Part shown: positions 33,563-42,991 of the stretch, one piece after another
Layout of the letters: every line of letters begins with the position of its first letter
Position numbering within the stretch: the stretch's first letter is position 1
Assembly: GCA_021801125.1 (NCBI GenBank)
Contig: JAJYYI010000131.1
Coordinates: forward strand, 74,874 to 125,469
Direction: 5' to 3'
From: Deltaproteobacteria bacterium
GTDB taxonomy: Bacteria; Desulfobacterota; Binatia; Binatales; Binataceae
Length of the DNA: 50,596 nucleotides
Translations under genes and position numbers: made by a program
The notes under the pieces: model-generated
The model's database searches: none
What the model saw: the letters and a program-made list of their open reading frames with translations, nothing else
Told to the model about the DNA's origin: nothing

Positions 33563-34942
33563 ATGTACACATACGATACTATTGTAGCGCCCGCAAGCGC
33601 TGCCGGCCAAGGCGCGGTAGCCGTAGTGCGGCTTTCGGGCCCCTGCGCTTTGCCGATTTTGCGCCGGATATGGCATCCGGCGCGCACCGGCGCGCTTGCC
33701 CCGCGCCGGCTTTACCTGGGCACGGTCTGCGACCCCGAAAGCGGTGCGCCGATCGACCGGGCGCTGGCGGTGGCGATGCCGGCGCCGAAGAGCTTTACCG
33801 GGGAGGACGTAGCCGAAATCCATTGCCACGGCGGCGTCTTTCTCGTGCGCCGAATCGTGGCCGCCGCGCTCAACGCCGGCGCACGCATGGCCGAGCCCGG
33901 CGAGTTCAGCCGACGCGCCTTTTTGAACGGCCGCATCGACCTGACCGAAGCCGAGGCTATCGCCGACCTGATTGCCGCGCAAAGCGAAGGCGCGGTCGCG
34001 CAGGCGCTGGCTCAACTCAACGGCGCGTTGTCCGCCAAGGTGCATGCGATGCGCGAGCAGGTGCTCGCGATCGAAGCCTACCTCGAGGTGCAAATTGATT
34101 TTAATGATGAGGACCTCGCCTTGCCGGACACTAAGGAGATTGACTCGCGATGCGCGCGCTTATTCGCTGACCTCAAAAGTTTGCACGACAGCTTCGCGCG
34201 AGGCCGCCTGATGCGCACCGGCGCCAGCACCGCTATCATCGGCAAACCGAATGTCGGAAAATCAAGCCTGCTCAATCTGCTGCTCGGCGTCGAACGCGCG
34301 ATCGTAACGCCGATCCCAGGAACTACGCGTGATGTAATCGAGGATGCGATTAAAGTCGGGACTTATTCGTTGATTTTACAGGACGGCGCCGGCATCCGCG
34401 ATACCAACGACGTCGTGGAGCGTATCGGCGTCGAACGGACGCGAGCTAACGCTGAGGGAGCGGACCTGCTGATCGCTGTCTTCGACGCGTCGCGGCCGCT
34501 GGAAAGTGAGGACCGCGAGGTGCTGGAGATCGCTCGTAACCGCCCGACTTTGGCAGCGCTTAATAAGGTGGATCTTCCGAGGCAGCTTTCTCCAGGCGAC
34601 CTGCGTCGTCTAGGCTTCGCCTCCGAGATCGTCGAAATCTCCGCCACGCGCGGCGATGGACTAGATCAGCTTCGCGAAAAGTTAGCGGAAATCCTCGAAG
34701 GCCTGAGCGGCGAGCGGCAAGCCGACTCGGTTGCAATCTCGCGCGAACGCCACCGCGCGGCGCTTGATGACGCAATGTCCGCAATCGGGGCGGCGCGCGA
34801 CGCCCTGGCCCGAAAGGCCCCGCCCGAGATCGTTGCCCTCGACGTTAAAACCGCCGCCCGCTCGCTCGCCGCGATAACCGGCGAGGTAACGTCTGAGGAC
34901 GTTCTGGACGTGATTTTCCGCGAGTTTTGTATCGGAAAGTGA
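33563..34942 (+). CDS. mnmE: tRNA modification GTPase MnmE
   Basis: MnmE works with MnmG to add carboxymethylaminomethyl or aminomethyl groups to wobble U34 of certain tRNAs. The formyl-THF-binding amino domain opens with YDTIVAPASAAGQGAVAVVRLSG. The G domain has a P-loop GKPNVGKS (227-234), GTTRD (253-257), NKVD (334-337) and the carboxy-terminal C-I-G-K (456-459). The G3 motif reads D274-G-A-G rather than the normal D-T-A-G. The length of 459 aa is usual. ATG 33563 starts the plus-strand run mnmE, mnmG, rsmG, parA, parB, divergent from rpmH. Confidence 0.95.
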   Translation: MYTYDTIVAPASAAGQGAVAVVRLSGPCALPILRRIWHPARTGALAPRRLYLGTVCDPESGAPIDRALAVAMPAPKSFTGEDVAEIHCHGGVFLVRRIVAAALNAGARMAEPGEFSRRAFLNGRIDLTEAEAIADLIAAQSEGAVAQALAQLNGALSAKVHAMREQVLAIEAYLEVQIDFNDEDLALPDTKEIDSRCARLFADLKSLHDSFARGRLMRTGASTAIIGKPNVGKSSLLNLLLGVERAIVTPIPGTTRDVIEDAIKVGTYSLILQDGAGIRDTNDVVERIGVERTRANAEGADLLIAVFDASRPLESEDREVLEIARNRPTLAALNKVDLPRQLSPGDLRRLGFASEIVEISATRGDGLDQLREKLAEILEGLSGERQADSVAISRERHRAALDDAMSAIGAARDALARKAPPEIVALDVKTAARSLAAITGEVTSEDVLDVIFREFCIGK

Positions 34943-35032
34943 GCGCGAAGACCGAATATTTGCCGGAATTCGGCTAGGATGGGCGAAGTAAGATAGGCGC
35001 GGCGTCGCAGTTAATAAAACCATGTTTTGAAA

Positions 35033-35046
35033 TTAACCTAGGTTAA
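35033..35046. promoter_or_regulatory. Perfect 14-bp palindrome between mnmE and mnmG
   Basis: TTAACCTAGGTTAA is its own reverse complement and lies in a locally AT-rich stretch (about 35010-35050), 110 bases before the mnmG start. It could be an operator. No DnaA box was seen beside it. Confidence 0.4.
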
Positions 35047-35156
35047 GCAAGCTGTTTCGGGAGACAACCGCACGCTTTAGCTCTCTTGGGCATGGTTAAA
35101 AAGGCTATTCAGCACGTTTGCTTAGCAGCAAAGCTTTGCTTCTGGGAACGCAAGCG

Positions 35157-37055
35157 GTGAATTACCGAGTGATTGTCGTCGGCGCCGGGCATGCCGGGAT
35201 TGAGGCGGCGATGGCTACGGCGCGCATGGGCGAAAAGACGCTCATGCTCACGCTAAACCTCGACCATATCGGCCAGATGTCCTGTAATCCGGCGATTGGG
35301 GGAATCGGCAAAGGTCATTTGGTGCGAGAGATCGACGCTTTAGGCGGGGAGATGGGCGTCGCTATCGACGAAACGGGAATCCAGTTCAGATTTCTCAACA
35401 CTAGGAAAGGACCGGCGGTACGAGCCAGACGCGCCCAGGCTGACAAGGCGGCGTACCGCGCGCGGATGAAGCGGGTCGTCGAACGGACGCCAAACCTAAC
35501 CGTCCGTCAGGGCAGCGTCGAGCGACTCCTACTCGACGACCGTCGCGTGATTGGCGTCGAAACCCAAATCGGCGAGCAGTTCTACGGCGACGCCGTCGTG
35601 TTGACCACCGGAACGTTCTTGAGGGGCCTGGTCCATGTCGGCGACAAAAACTACGCCGCCGGGCGCGCTGGCGATTTCGCCGCGATGGGGCTAAGCGAGC
35701 ATCTGCGGGACCTCGGCATTCGGATAGGTCGGCTGAAAACTGGCACTTGTCCGCGGCTAGACGGGCGCACGATTGACTATTCGGCGCTAGAGATCCAGCC
35801 GGGCGACGAACCGCCCCCGATGTTTTCTTTCCGCAGCAAGGGAGTCACGCGCCGACAGATAGCGTGCCATCTCACCTACACGAGCCAGACGACTCACGAG
35901 ATTATTCGCGCCAACCTGACCCGGTCGCCGATGTACGCCGGAGTAATCCAGAGCCGCGGTCCGCGATATTGCCCCTCAATCGAAGACAAGATCGCGCGCT
36001 TCGCCGATAAGGAGCGCCATCAGATTTTCCTGGAGCCCGAAGGGCTGGACACCGTTGAGGTTTATCCCAACGGCCTCTCGACGAGCCTCCCGCTCGACGT
36101 GCAGGTCGCGATGGTGCGCTCGATTCCGGGTTTGGAGCGAGCCGAGATTATGCGCCCCGGCTACGCTATCGAGTACGACTACGCCGATCCGACACAGCTT
36201 ACGCCATCGCTCGAAAGCAAGCTCGTTGAGGGGCTTTTCCTCGCAGGGCAGATTAACGGCACCACCGGATACGAGGAAGCCGGTGCACAGGGCCTGATAG
36301 CCGGGATTAATGCGGTGCTGAAGCTGCGGGGCGAGCCGCCGCTCATCTTGCGCCGCGACGAGGCGTATATCGGCGTGCTAATCGACGACCTGGTCACCCG
36401 CGGGATCGGCGGCGAACCCTATCGGATGTTCACCTCGCGGGCGGAATACCGTCTTTTGCTGCGCGAAGACAACGCCGACCGCCGCCTAAGCGCGATCGGA
36501 GAGCGGCTCGGCCTGCTCGGCAGCGAGGCCGCCGAGCAAATTCGCCGCAAGGATGCCGCCGTTTCCGCCGAAAGAGAACGACTTAGCCAGGCGCTGGTGA
36601 GATCCGATGACGCCACGAATAGGATCCTGCTAAGCGTCGGTTCCGCGCCGATAAAGGAGCCGGTGCGAGCGATCGAGCTTTTGCGCCGGCCCGAGCTTTC
36701 CTACCAGTGCGTGACAGAGCTTGCCGGTGCGACGCCCGCACTCAGCGTCGACCAAGCGGCCGAACTCGAAATCGAGATTAAATATGAAGGCTACGTAAGA
36801 CGCGAGACGGAGCTTATCATGCGCTTGCGCCGCCTCGAAGAAACACCGATTCCCGAAGGGCTCGACTATCACGCGATCGCAGGCTTATCCAGCGAAGTGC
36901 GCGAACGACTGTCCCTCGTGAGGCCGAGGTCGCTTGGCCAGGCAAGCCGGACCCCGGGAATTACGCCGGCTGCGGTGTCGATCTTAGCGGTCCATCTCAA
37001 GCGCCGCAGAAGGACTGACCACGAGCGCGCGGCCGCGAGCGGCGCTTCCGAATAG
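35157..37055 (+). CDS. mnmG: tRNA uridine-5-carboxymethylaminomethyl enzyme MnmG (GidA)
   Basis: MnmG is the FAD-dependent partner of MnmE in wobble uridine modification. The FAD loop [12 protein letters not shown] is at the amino end. [20 protein letters not shown] and the cysteine segment [11 protein letters not shown] are typical, as are the NAD/FAD region [20 protein letters not shown] and the carboxy-terminal MnmE-binding helices ([16 protein letters not shown]). I chose GTG 35157 ([11 protein letters not shown]), which matches the family start and gives 632 aa. TTG 35118 would add 13 residues. It lies 214 bases after mnmE, with a palindrome between them. Confidence 0.95.
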   Translation: MNYRVIVVGAGHAGIEAAMATARMGEKTLMLTLNLDHIGQMSCNPAIGGIGKGHLVREIDALGGEMGVAIDETGIQFRFLNTRKGPAVRARRAQADKAAYRARMKRVVERTPNLTVRQGSVERLLLDDRRVIGVETQIGEQFYGDAVVLTTGTFLRGLVHVGDKNYAAGRAGDFAAMGLSEHLRDLGIRIGRLKTGTCPRLDGRTIDYSALEIQPGDEPPPMFSFRSKGVTRRQIACHLTYTSQTTHEIIRANLTRSPMYAGVIQSRGPRYCPSIEDKIARFADKERHQIFLEPEGLDTVEVYPNGLSTSLPLDVQVAMVRSIPGLERAEIMRPGYAIEYDYADPTQLTPSLESKLVEGLFLAGQINGTTGYEEAGAQGLIAGINAVLKLRGEPPLILRRDEAYIGVLIDDLVTRGIGGEPYRMFTSRAEYRLLLREDNADRRLSAIGERLGLLGSEAAEQIRRKDAAVSAERERLSQALVRSDDATNRILLSVGSAPIKEPVRAIELLRRPELSYQCVTELAGATPALSVDQAAELEIEIKYEGYVRRETELIMRLRRLEETPIPEGLDYHAIAGLSSEVRERLSLVRPRSLGQASRTPGITPAAVSILAVHLKRRRRTDHERAAASGASE

Positions 37056-37082
37056 AGAAGAATTGGAGTCTTTGCGGATTCC

Positions 37083-37886
37083 TTGAGCCTTTCACGAGCC
37101 CGACTTACCAAGCAACCAACCGCGCCTGACGACCGCCGGCACGCCGTGGCCGAGGAGGTCGGCCGCGAGGTTAGCGATATTCTCCGGCGCTCGCTGCCAC
37201 TAATCTGGCCCGAGTTACGCTTGGCACCGGAGTTCTTCCGGCGTATGGAGACTTTCGCGGCGCTGCTCGCGCGTTGGGGCAAGCAATTCAATCTGACCGC
37301 TCGCCCGGAGGATCCCGCGGCTCTCGCGTTCCATATCACCGATTGCGCGAGCCTTTTAGCGCTCCAGGGCAAGGCATCGTGTCTGCGCGGCTGCCTCGAT
37401 TCAGGGCGAGAGGTCGCTGATATCGGCAGTGGCTGCGGCTTTCCTGGCGTGGTGCTTGCGAGCGGATGCGCGGCGCGGGTGGTATTGTTTGAGCGCCGGC
37501 GCAAGCGCGCCGCCTTTTTGCGAATCGTAGTCGCCGCACTTAGCCTCGATAACGCCGAAGTCTCGACAACGGCGTTGCCCAATGCCCAGGTTCTTCCCCG
37601 CTTCGACGCCGCGGTCGGTCGCGCCGTGGCTCTACCAGAGGAATTCTTTAGCCTCGCGCACGGCGTGCTCTCGGAAGGGGGCGTGGCGATACTATATGCA
37701 ACACGGAATCAGGAGATCGGCCTTGCAAGGGCGCGCCGCCTCGGATTTTGCAACTCCCAGAAATTGGATTACCAGCTCGGGCCTGGGGTGAAGGAGCGGA
37801 CCGGAGCCCTCAACCAGCGCAAGACAGCGAATTCTTCCGACCGAGCACTGATTATCCGCCAAAAGGTGACGCCCTGCTTGATTTGA
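37083..37886 (+). CDS. rsmG: 16S rRNA (guanine-527 N7)-methyltransferase RsmG
   Basis: RsmG (GidB) methylates G527 of 16S rRNA. The SAM-binding loop ADIGSGCGFPGVVLASG is clear, preceded by LLARWGKQFNLTARPEDPAALAFHITD, the family's amino-terminal region. RKRAAFLRIVVAALSLDNAEV and AVGRAVALPEEFFSLAHGVL follow. The amino end is longer than usual if TTG 37083 is used (267 aa); GTG 37146 would remove 21 residues and is also plausible. The gene lies 27 bases after mnmG and is followed by parS and parA, the standard order. Confidence 0.9.
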   Translation: MSLSRARLTKQPTAPDDRRHAVAEEVGREVSDILRRSLPLIWPELRLAPEFFRRMETFAALLARWGKQFNLTARPEDPAALAFHITDCASLLALQGKASCLRGCLDSGREVADIGSGCGFPGVVLASGCAARVVLFERRRKRAAFLRIVVAALSLDNAEVSTTALPNAQVLPRFDAAVGRAVALPEEFFSLAHGVLSEGGVAILYATRNQEIGLARARRLGFCNSQKLDYQLGPGVKERTGALNQRKTANSSDRALIIRQKVTPCLI

Positions 37887-37984
37887 TACAGTTGTCGGAG
37901 CATCTTCAGTCTTATTCGGCCACAAGACGACGGTGGGTCGTCCACGCTGCGGCCGGGGCAACTACCAGGCGACCAATCAGCGAT

Positions 37985-38000
37985 CGTTTCACGTGAAACA
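37985..38000. promoter_or_regulatory. parS: parS centromere site
   Basis: GTTTCACGTGAAAC plus flanking A matches the widespread chromosomal parS consensus TGTTTCACGTGAAACA at 15 of 16 positions, with only the first base different. It lies 139 bases before parA, where ParB would load as a CTP-dependent clamp. Confidence 0.93.
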
Positions 38001-38138
38001 GAGCGGGCCGAGCGATCCGCTACCTGTGTCTTGCTTCAGGCCAAGCGCTCGCCCAGATTCGGCTCCTGTCCGGGGCTGGTTTTTTGCCACAGACCGGGCA
38101 CTTGTCTGGAACAAGACTAACCGCAGGGTGCCAAGATT

Positions 38139-38999
38139 TTGGAAAAAGTTCTTGTCGTAGCAAATCAGAAGGGTGGTGTAGGAAAAACCACTACCGCGGT
38201 AAATCTCGCCGTCGGGTTGGCTGAGCTGAAGCGCGAAATCCTCCTCGTGGATCTCGACCCACAGGCGAACGCTACCTCGGGGCTCGTACCGGACGCTTCG
38301 GTCAGGGCGTCATGGGCCGAAGCGGGGGTCACCACTTACGAGGCCATAATCGGCCAGGCGGAACTCTCCCAGATTGTCAGGGCCATTTCGCGCTCCCTGT
38401 TTCTGACTCCGGCAGGGCCAAATCTCGTAGGCGCGGAAATCGAGTTGGTGAGCGTCGCTGATCGTGAAAGGCGGCTTAAGGAAGTTCTTTCCGCGGTGGA
38501 TCACCAATACGACTATATAATTATCGATACGCCCCCGTCGCTCGGCCTGCTCACGCTCAACGCACTAGTCGCTGCGGATTCAGTGATCATCCCGATGCAA
38601 TGCGAATATTACGCGCTCGAGGGGTTAAGCGCGCTTTTAAAGACTGTCAAACGCGTCCATGATACGCTCAATCCCCATCTCAAGATCGGCGGGATCCTGC
38701 TCACGATGTTTGACTCGCGCAATCGCCTGAGCCATGAAGTGGCCCAGGAAATCCGCCAACATTTCGCTGGGCAGGTCTTCAACAGCGTGATCCCGCGCAA
38801 CGTAAGAATATCCGAAAGTCCAAGCCACGGCCTGTCCGTGCTCGATTACGAAAGCAAATCCGCCGGCGCCCAGAGCTATCGAGCACTAGCGACCGAACTT
38901 GACCAGCGCCGAAGCGCGGTTCATTCCGCGCCGGCTGGCCAACGTCAGAGCAGCTACGAAGTCGGCAACCAGCCAAAGCATCAAGGAAAGGAAAGCTAG
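38139..38999 (+). CDS. parA: Chromosome partitioning ATPase ParA (Soj)
   Basis: ParA is the deviant-Walker ATPase that moves ParB-parS complexes over the nucleoid. The deviant Walker A KGGVGKTT begins at residue 11. Walker A' LLVDLDPQANATSGL and Walker B YIIIDTPPSLGLLTLNAL follow. The 286-residue length and the absence of an amino-terminal helix-turn-helix fit chromosomal ParA (type Ib-like) rather than plasmid type Ia. It starts with TTG 38139, with AGGGTG about 10 bases upstream. Its stop is immediately followed by the parB ATG, so they form an operon. Confidence 0.95.
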   Translation: MEKVLVVANQKGGVGKTTTAVNLAVGLAELKREILLVDLDPQANATSGLVPDASVRASWAEAGVTTYEAIIGQAELSQIVRAISRSLFLTPAGPNLVGAEIELVSVADRERRLKEVLSAVDHQYDYIIIDTPPSLGLLTLNALVAADSVIIPMQCEYYALEGLSALLKTVKRVHDTLNPHLKIGGILLTMFDSRNRLSHEVAQEIRQHFAGQVFNSVIPRNVRISESPSHGLSVLDYESKSAGAQSYRALATELDQRRSAVHSAPAGQRQSSYEVGNQPKHQGKES

Positions 39000-39875
39000 A
39001 TGGTACGCAAACCGCTCGGTCGCGGTCTGGGCGCGCTGATCGAGTCCCCGCCTGCACCACCGTCGGGTCACACCGGCGCTAGTCTGCTCAACGTCCCGAT
39101 AGACCGGATCTTCCCCTCGCCTTTCCAGCCCCGCACGAAATTCGACGGCGAACGGCTGGACGAACTCGCCAGGTCGATCGAGAGCCAAGGCCTGATCGAA
39201 CCGCTCGTGGTTCGGCTCGACTCCGCCCGCAGCGATACGTATCAATTAATCGCCGGCGAACGCAGGCTGCGGGCGGCGCGTCAAGCCGGCCTTTCGGTTG
39301 TCCCCGTAGTCGTTAAGGAGCTTGACGATCGGGGCGCGCTGGAGATGTCCTTGGTCGAAAACCTCGCGCGCGAGGATCTCGGCCCAATTGACGAAGCACG
39401 CGCTCTACTGCGGCTAAGCCGCGAATTCGGACTTTCCCAAGAGGAAATCGCCCGCCGGATCGGCAAAAGCCGACCCTACGTGAGCAACTCGATTCGCCTT
39501 CTCGACCTGCCGGAGGAGATCGTGGAAATGATCGAGCGGGGCGAATTAACCCCCGGTCAAGCACGCCCGTTAGTCGCGCTTGACGACGAGCAGTCTCAAT
39601 TAGAGGCGGCCCGTCGAATCGTCGGAGCGCGAGTCTCCGCGCGTGGCGCCGAGGCGATGGCGCGCGCGATGCGCCCAGCGTCCGAGCGGTCGCCGTCCAA
39701 ACGCCCGATCGACGTTGACCTACAGGCCCTTAGCGACAGCCTTCGCGAAGCGCTCAAACGGCGCGTGCGAGTCATTACCAAGCGTGGCGGCGCCGGGCGA
39801 ATCGAGATCGAGTTTTACGACGATGCCGACCTCACGGAGTTGGCCAATTGGCTCCTCGCCATTAAACAAACATAG
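39000..39875 (+). CDS. parB: Chromosome partitioning protein ParB (Spo0J)
   Basis: ParB binds parS and CTP and spreads as a sliding clamp. The amino end [12 protein letters not shown] carries the ParA-stimulating motif. The CTPase region includes PFQPRTKFD (box I) and [13 protein letters not shown] (box II). The helix-turn-helix that reads parS is [20 protein letters not shown]. The carboxy-terminal dimerisation domain ends with [12 protein letters not shown]. The length of 291 aa is typical. ATG 39000 abuts the parA stop. The parS upstream of parA matches its expected target. A T-rich stretch follows the stop (39876-39889). Confidence 0.96.
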   Translation: MVRKPLGRGLGALIESPPAPPSGHTGASLLNVPIDRIFPSPFQPRTKFDGERLDELARSIESQGLIEPLVVRLDSARSDTYQLIAGERRLRAARQAGLSVVPVVVKELDDRGALEMSLVENLAREDLGPIDEARALLRLSREFGLSQEEIARRIGKSRPYVSNSIRLLDLPEEIVEMIERGELTPGQARPLVALDDEQSQLEAARRIVGARVSARGAEAMARAMRPASERSPSKRPIDVDLQALSDSLREALKRRVRVITKRGGAGRIEIEFYDDADLTELANWLLAIKQT

Positions 39876-39903
39876 TTTTATTTTTTTTCCGAACACCTTG
39901 GTT

Positions 39904-39912
39904 GGAAGGAGG
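39904..39912 (+). promoter_or_regulatory. Strong Shine-Dalgarno site for purE
   Basis: GGAAGGAGG, close to a full anti-16S match, lies 9 bases before ATG 39922. It fixes the purE start against a longer frame opening at 39643 inside parB. Confidence 0.8.
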
Positions 39913-39921
39913 TTATCACGC

Positions 39922-40416
39922 ATGACCGCTCAGCCCACGGTGCAGGTCGGGATTCTGATGGGAAGTAAAAACGACTATGAGTATCTCTCGGCGGCCTGCG
40001 AGGTTCTGAACGAGTTTAAGATTTCCTACGAAGCGCGAGTGCTTTCGGCCCACCGCACTCCGGACTTGGCGCTCGATTACGCGACAACAGCGATCGATCG
40101 CGGACTCGAAGTGATAATCGCCGGCGCGGGCGGCGCCGCTCATCTTCCTGGTGTCGTCGCTGCCAAAACCCTGTTGCCGGTGATCGGCGTACCGATACCC
40201 TCGACCGAGCTTAAGGGAATGGATGCGCTACTGTCGATCGTGCAGATGCCCAAGGGAATACCGGTCGCCACGATGGCGATCGGGAAGGCCGGAGCGGCGA
40301 ACGCGGCGCTGTTCGCCGCGGCGATCCTATCTTCGCGCCATCCCGAGATACGCGAACGGTTGAGCGCCTACCGCAAAGCGCGAGCGGAAGAGGTGCTCAA
40401 GCAGACGCTTGCATAG
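39922..40416 (+). CDS. purE: 5-(carboxyamino)imidazole ribonucleotide mutase PurE
   Basis: PurE converts N5-CAIR to CAIR in purine synthesis. Seen are the phosphate-binding start [13 protein letters not shown], the catalytic-histidine segment [28 protein letters not shown], and [33 protein letters not shown]. The length of 164 aa is usual for class I. The start is set by a very strong ribosome-binding site. purK, its normal partner, is not adjacent. It lies 46 bases after parB, and a run of T between them suggests separate transcription. Confidence 0.96.
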   Translation: MTAQPTVQVGILMGSKNDYEYLSAACEVLNEFKISYEARVLSAHRTPDLALDYATTAIDRGLEVIIAGAGGAAHLPGVVAAKTLLPVIGVPIPSTELKGMDALLSIVQMPKGIPVATMAIGKAGAANAALFAAAILSSRHPEIRERLSAYRKARAEEVLKQTLA

Positions 40417-40477
40417 TACTCAAGCACCCGCGCCGCCACTGGTGGCGTGGGGCATGGTCGGGGGACAACCCGCGAGA

Positions 40478-40506
40478 TTAAGCCATGCGAGAGTCTTTGC
40501 TATAAT
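40478..40506 (+). promoter_or_regulatory. Promoter for the AhpD-like/ispG/peroxiredoxin genes
   Basis: A perfect TATAAT (40501-40506) lies 17 bases after TTAAGC (40478-40483, 3 of 6). The transcript would start near 40513, leaving a leader of about 200 bases before the GTG at 40712. I could not identify a riboswitch in that leader. Confidence 0.5.
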
Positions 40507-40711
40507 GCGGCCGGCAAGACGCCACAGCGCCATTGCGAACACGTTGCCGAACAGGTTGGGCGAATACGTTCGGGTGAATCCGTCATACTCAGTCCCATGC
40601 AGTCCCATAGGCTGCCCGGAGACCCTGAGGCCAAGTAGCTAGCGCCGCAGCGGGCATTACGGATTACAGCCGGAAGCCGGGCAGCGTCAAATCGATCCGC
40701 AGGAGACAAAT

Positions 40712-41047
40712 GTGAACAACTTCTACGACGCGAGCAACGTAAAGCATCTGCGTAAGCTAAAGGAGCTGAAGCCGGACACCTTCAGGCTCTACCTCGATTG
40801 GAACAAGGAAGTCTTCAAAGAGGGGGCGCTGCCCGCCAAGACCAAGCAGTTAATGGCCGTGGTAGCGGCGGAGATCACCCAATGCCCATGGTGTATCGAG
40901 GACCATACCAAGCGCGCCAAGGACGCCGGCGCCACCGAAGCGGAGTTGGCCGAAGCGGCGTTCGTCGCGATGGCGATGCGGGCCGGCGGAGCATTCGCCC
41001 ATAGCTGCATCTCGTTCGGGGTTTTCGAAGAGCACGGACATAAATAG
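40712..41047 (+). CDS. AhpD-like/carboxymuconolactone decarboxylase-family protein
   Basis: This 111-residue protein is of the AhpD-like fold. The active-site signature is [21 protein letters not shown], with Cys58, Cys61 and His65 and a preceding Glu54. That matches the C-x-x-C-x3-H proton-relay site of AhpD rather than a true carboxymuconolactone decarboxylase. Such proteins reduce peroxiredoxins or use thiols against peroxides. GTG 40712 follows AGGAGA by 5 bases. ispG starts 35 bases downstream and a peroxiredoxin 30 bases after that, all on the plus strand, so a redox-linked operon is likely. The physiological partner is inferred. Confidence 0.85.
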   Translation: MNNFYDASNVKHLRKLKELKPDTFRLYLDWNKEVFKEGALPAKTKQLMAVVAAEITQCPWCIEDHTKRAKDAGATEAELAEAAFVAMAMRAGGAFAHSCISFGVFEEHGHK

Positions 41048-41082
41048 CCGCGAAAGCGAGCAAGGAAACGCGAGGACATCAC

Positions 41083-42228
41083 ATGTCGCAAGCGGGGATG
41101 GCGCGCTCGACGCGCGCCATTGATGTTGGCGGTACGCAAATCGGCGGTGGAGCGCCGGTCGTGGTGCAGTCAATGTGCGCCACCCGCACGATGGATATCG
41201 ACGACACCGTGCGCCAAGTGCATCAGCTCGCTCAAGCGGGAGCTGGTATCGTCCGTATCGCGCTGGACAACGAAAAAGAGGTTCCGGCGCTAAAAGAAAT
41301 CCGCGCACAAAGCCCGGGCGTCGTGCTATCCGTCGATCTACAGGAAAACTATCGGATCGCGGACAAGGTTGGGCCGTACGTTGATAAAATCCGCTACAAC
41401 CCCGGCCATCTTCACCATATCGAGAAGGCCAAGTCCATCGCGGACAAGGTTTCCTGGTTGGTTTCGGTCGCGCGCGAGCATAATCTGGCGATGCGGGTCG
41501 GGGTCAACTGCGGCTCCGTGGCGCCGGATTTCCTCAGACGATATCCGGGTGATCAGCTCGCGGCCCTGATCGAGTCAGCCGTGTATCACTGCGGCCTCCT
41601 TGATGACCTGGGGTTTACGCGCTTCGTGGTCTCGCTCAAGGACTCGGACCCGGCCAAGGTGGTCGAGGCAAATCGACGCTTCGCTTCGCAGCGGCCCGAC
41701 GTCCCGCTGCATCTCGGCGTCACCGAGGCCGGGCTGCCACCCGACGGCATAATCAAGACCCGCTTGGCATTCGAGAAGCTTCTCGCCCAAGGGATCGGCG
41801 ACACGATACGAGTCTCGCTAACGCTGCCTCACGCGCGCAAGCACGAGGAGGTCTTGGCCGGGCATCAGATTTTGGCCGACGTCACCAATGGGCACTTTAT
41901 CTCGGTGCCGGACTTCGGCAAGGGGCTTAACATCATTTCATGCCCGTCCTGTTCGCGGGTTGAAAACGAAAAGTTCGTCGAACTTGCGGAACAGGTAAAG
42001 GAGCTTACCACCTACGCCGCTCAGCATCGGCTGACGATAGCCGTGATGGGCTGTCGGGTTAACGGACCTGGAGAGACCGACGACGCCGACTTGGGCCTCT
42101 GGTGCGGTCCCACCACGGTCAACTTGAAGCTTAAGAACCGTAAGCTTGGGAATTTCAGCTATGACGAAGTCTTGGCGCGTCTTCGTACGGAGCTGGATCG
42201 GCTGATCGCGGAACGTTCCGCCGCATAG
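41083..42228 (+). CDS. ispG: 4-hydroxy-3-methylbut-2-enyl diphosphate synthase IspG (GcpE)
   Basis: IspG makes HMBPP in the penultimate step of the MEP isoprenoid pathway. Its 4Fe-4S ligands are visible: Cys287 and Cys290 in ISCPSCSR, and Cys324 and Glu331 in GCRVNGPGE. The TIM-barrel part shows [35 protein letters not shown] and VSLKDSD. The length of 381 aa corresponds to the short, directly joined bacterial type. ATG 41083. It is flanked by an AhpD-like gene and a peroxiredoxin gene, which may protect this oxygen-sensitive cluster (inference). Confidence 0.96.
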   Translation: MSQAGMARSTRAIDVGGTQIGGGAPVVVQSMCATRTMDIDDTVRQVHQLAQAGAGIVRIALDNEKEVPALKEIRAQSPGVVLSVDLQENYRIADKVGPYVDKIRYNPGHLHHIEKAKSIADKVSWLVSVAREHNLAMRVGVNCGSVAPDFLRRYPGDQLAALIESAVYHCGLLDDLGFTRFVVSLKDSDPAKVVEANRRFASQRPDVPLHLGVTEAGLPPDGIIKTRLAFEKLLAQGIGDTIRVSLTLPHARKHEEVLAGHQILADVTNGHFISVPDFGKGLNIISCPSCSRVENEKFVELAEQVKELTTYAAQHRLTIAVMGCRVNGPGETDDADLGLWCGPTTVNLKLKNRKLGNFSYDEVLARLRTELDRLIAERSAA

Positions 42229-42257
42229 GGCGCCATCGCCCTGACGAGGCTAGCGTA

Positions 42258-42827
42258 ATGTCGAAACCATCGGATTTTCCCCTGCCGACCGGCCTTCCAC
42301 GGCCGGTGGACGACGGTGCGTGCCGCCATCTACCGGGCACGCCCATGCCCCATGTAGTTCTTCCTTCCACCGCGGGGCGCGCGGTTGACCTTGCGGCGCT
42401 CACCGCGCCGCGAACGGTGATCTACTGCTACCCGATGACGGGGGTGCCAGGTAAACCGCTTCCCGAGGGCTGGGACATGATTCCTGGCGCTCGCGGATGC
42501 ACGCCGCAAACTTGCTCATTTCGCGACCATCACGGCGAGCTGAAGGCGCTTAAGGCCGAAGTCTTTGGTCTGAGCACGCAGACGACCGAGTATCAGCGCG
42601 AGATGGCTGACCGGCTGAATCTGCCCTTTGAAGTCCTGAGCGACGCCGAGTTCAAGCTCTGCACGGCGCTGCGCCTCCCGACCTTCGACGTGGACGGAAT
42701 GCACCTTATCAAGCGGCTCACACTGATTGTGCGCGGCGGGGCTGTCGAGCATGTTCTTTACCCGGTGTTTCCTCCGGACGAAAGCGCCGCACAGACCATT
42801 GAGTGGCTTCACGCAAATCCGCTCTGA
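42258..42827 (+). CDS. Peroxiredoxin (BCP/PrxQ-like)
   Basis: This 189-residue thiol peroxidase is of the AhpC/TSA superfamily. The active site GARGCTPQTCSFRDHH has a peroxidatic Cys81 and a second Cys86 four residues later, the C-x4-C pattern of BCP/PrxQ proteins. FGLSTQTTEYQREMADRLNL and PFEVLSDAEFKLCTALRLP are typical downstream blocks. An insertion before the active site (PMTGVPGKPLPEGWDMIP) separates it from classic BCP and fits a related subgroup of redoxins. It probably draws electrons from thioredoxin or from the AhpD-like protein encoded two genes upstream (inference). ATG 42258, 29 bases after ispG. Confidence 0.87.
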   Translation: MSKPSDFPLPTGLPRPVDDGACRHLPGTPMPHVVLPSTAGRAVDLAALTAPRTVIYCYPMTGVPGKPLPEGWDMIPGARGCTPQTCSFRDHHGELKALKAEVFGLSTQTTEYQREMADRLNLPFEVLSDAEFKLCTALRLPTFDVDGMHLIKRLTLIVRGGAVEHVLYPVFPPDESAAQTIEWLHANPL

Positions 42828-42991
42828 GCGGGCCAACAGTTCGCCGCAAATCCCCGCGTGCCATCGCCGCCGGTAGCATGACGGCGGGTACGCGAAACGC
42901 GCCGAGCGCGCGGGCGAACGACCAGGGCGCCTAGGCGCGATCGCCTCCTGCGTCAGCTCCGCATAGCGAGGTAGCTGCGCCCGTGCGCCGA

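Noticed and set aside
34943-35156. Possible replication origin next to mnmG
   Set aside because: The gap is AT-rich with a palindrome, but I saw no DnaA box (TTATCCACA type) there or in the rpmH-mnmE and rsmG-parA gaps.
42927-42938. GCGCCTAGGCGC palindrome between convergent peroxiredoxin and GNAT genes
   Set aside because: Short, GC-rich and without a loop or T-run; expected by chance in this composition.
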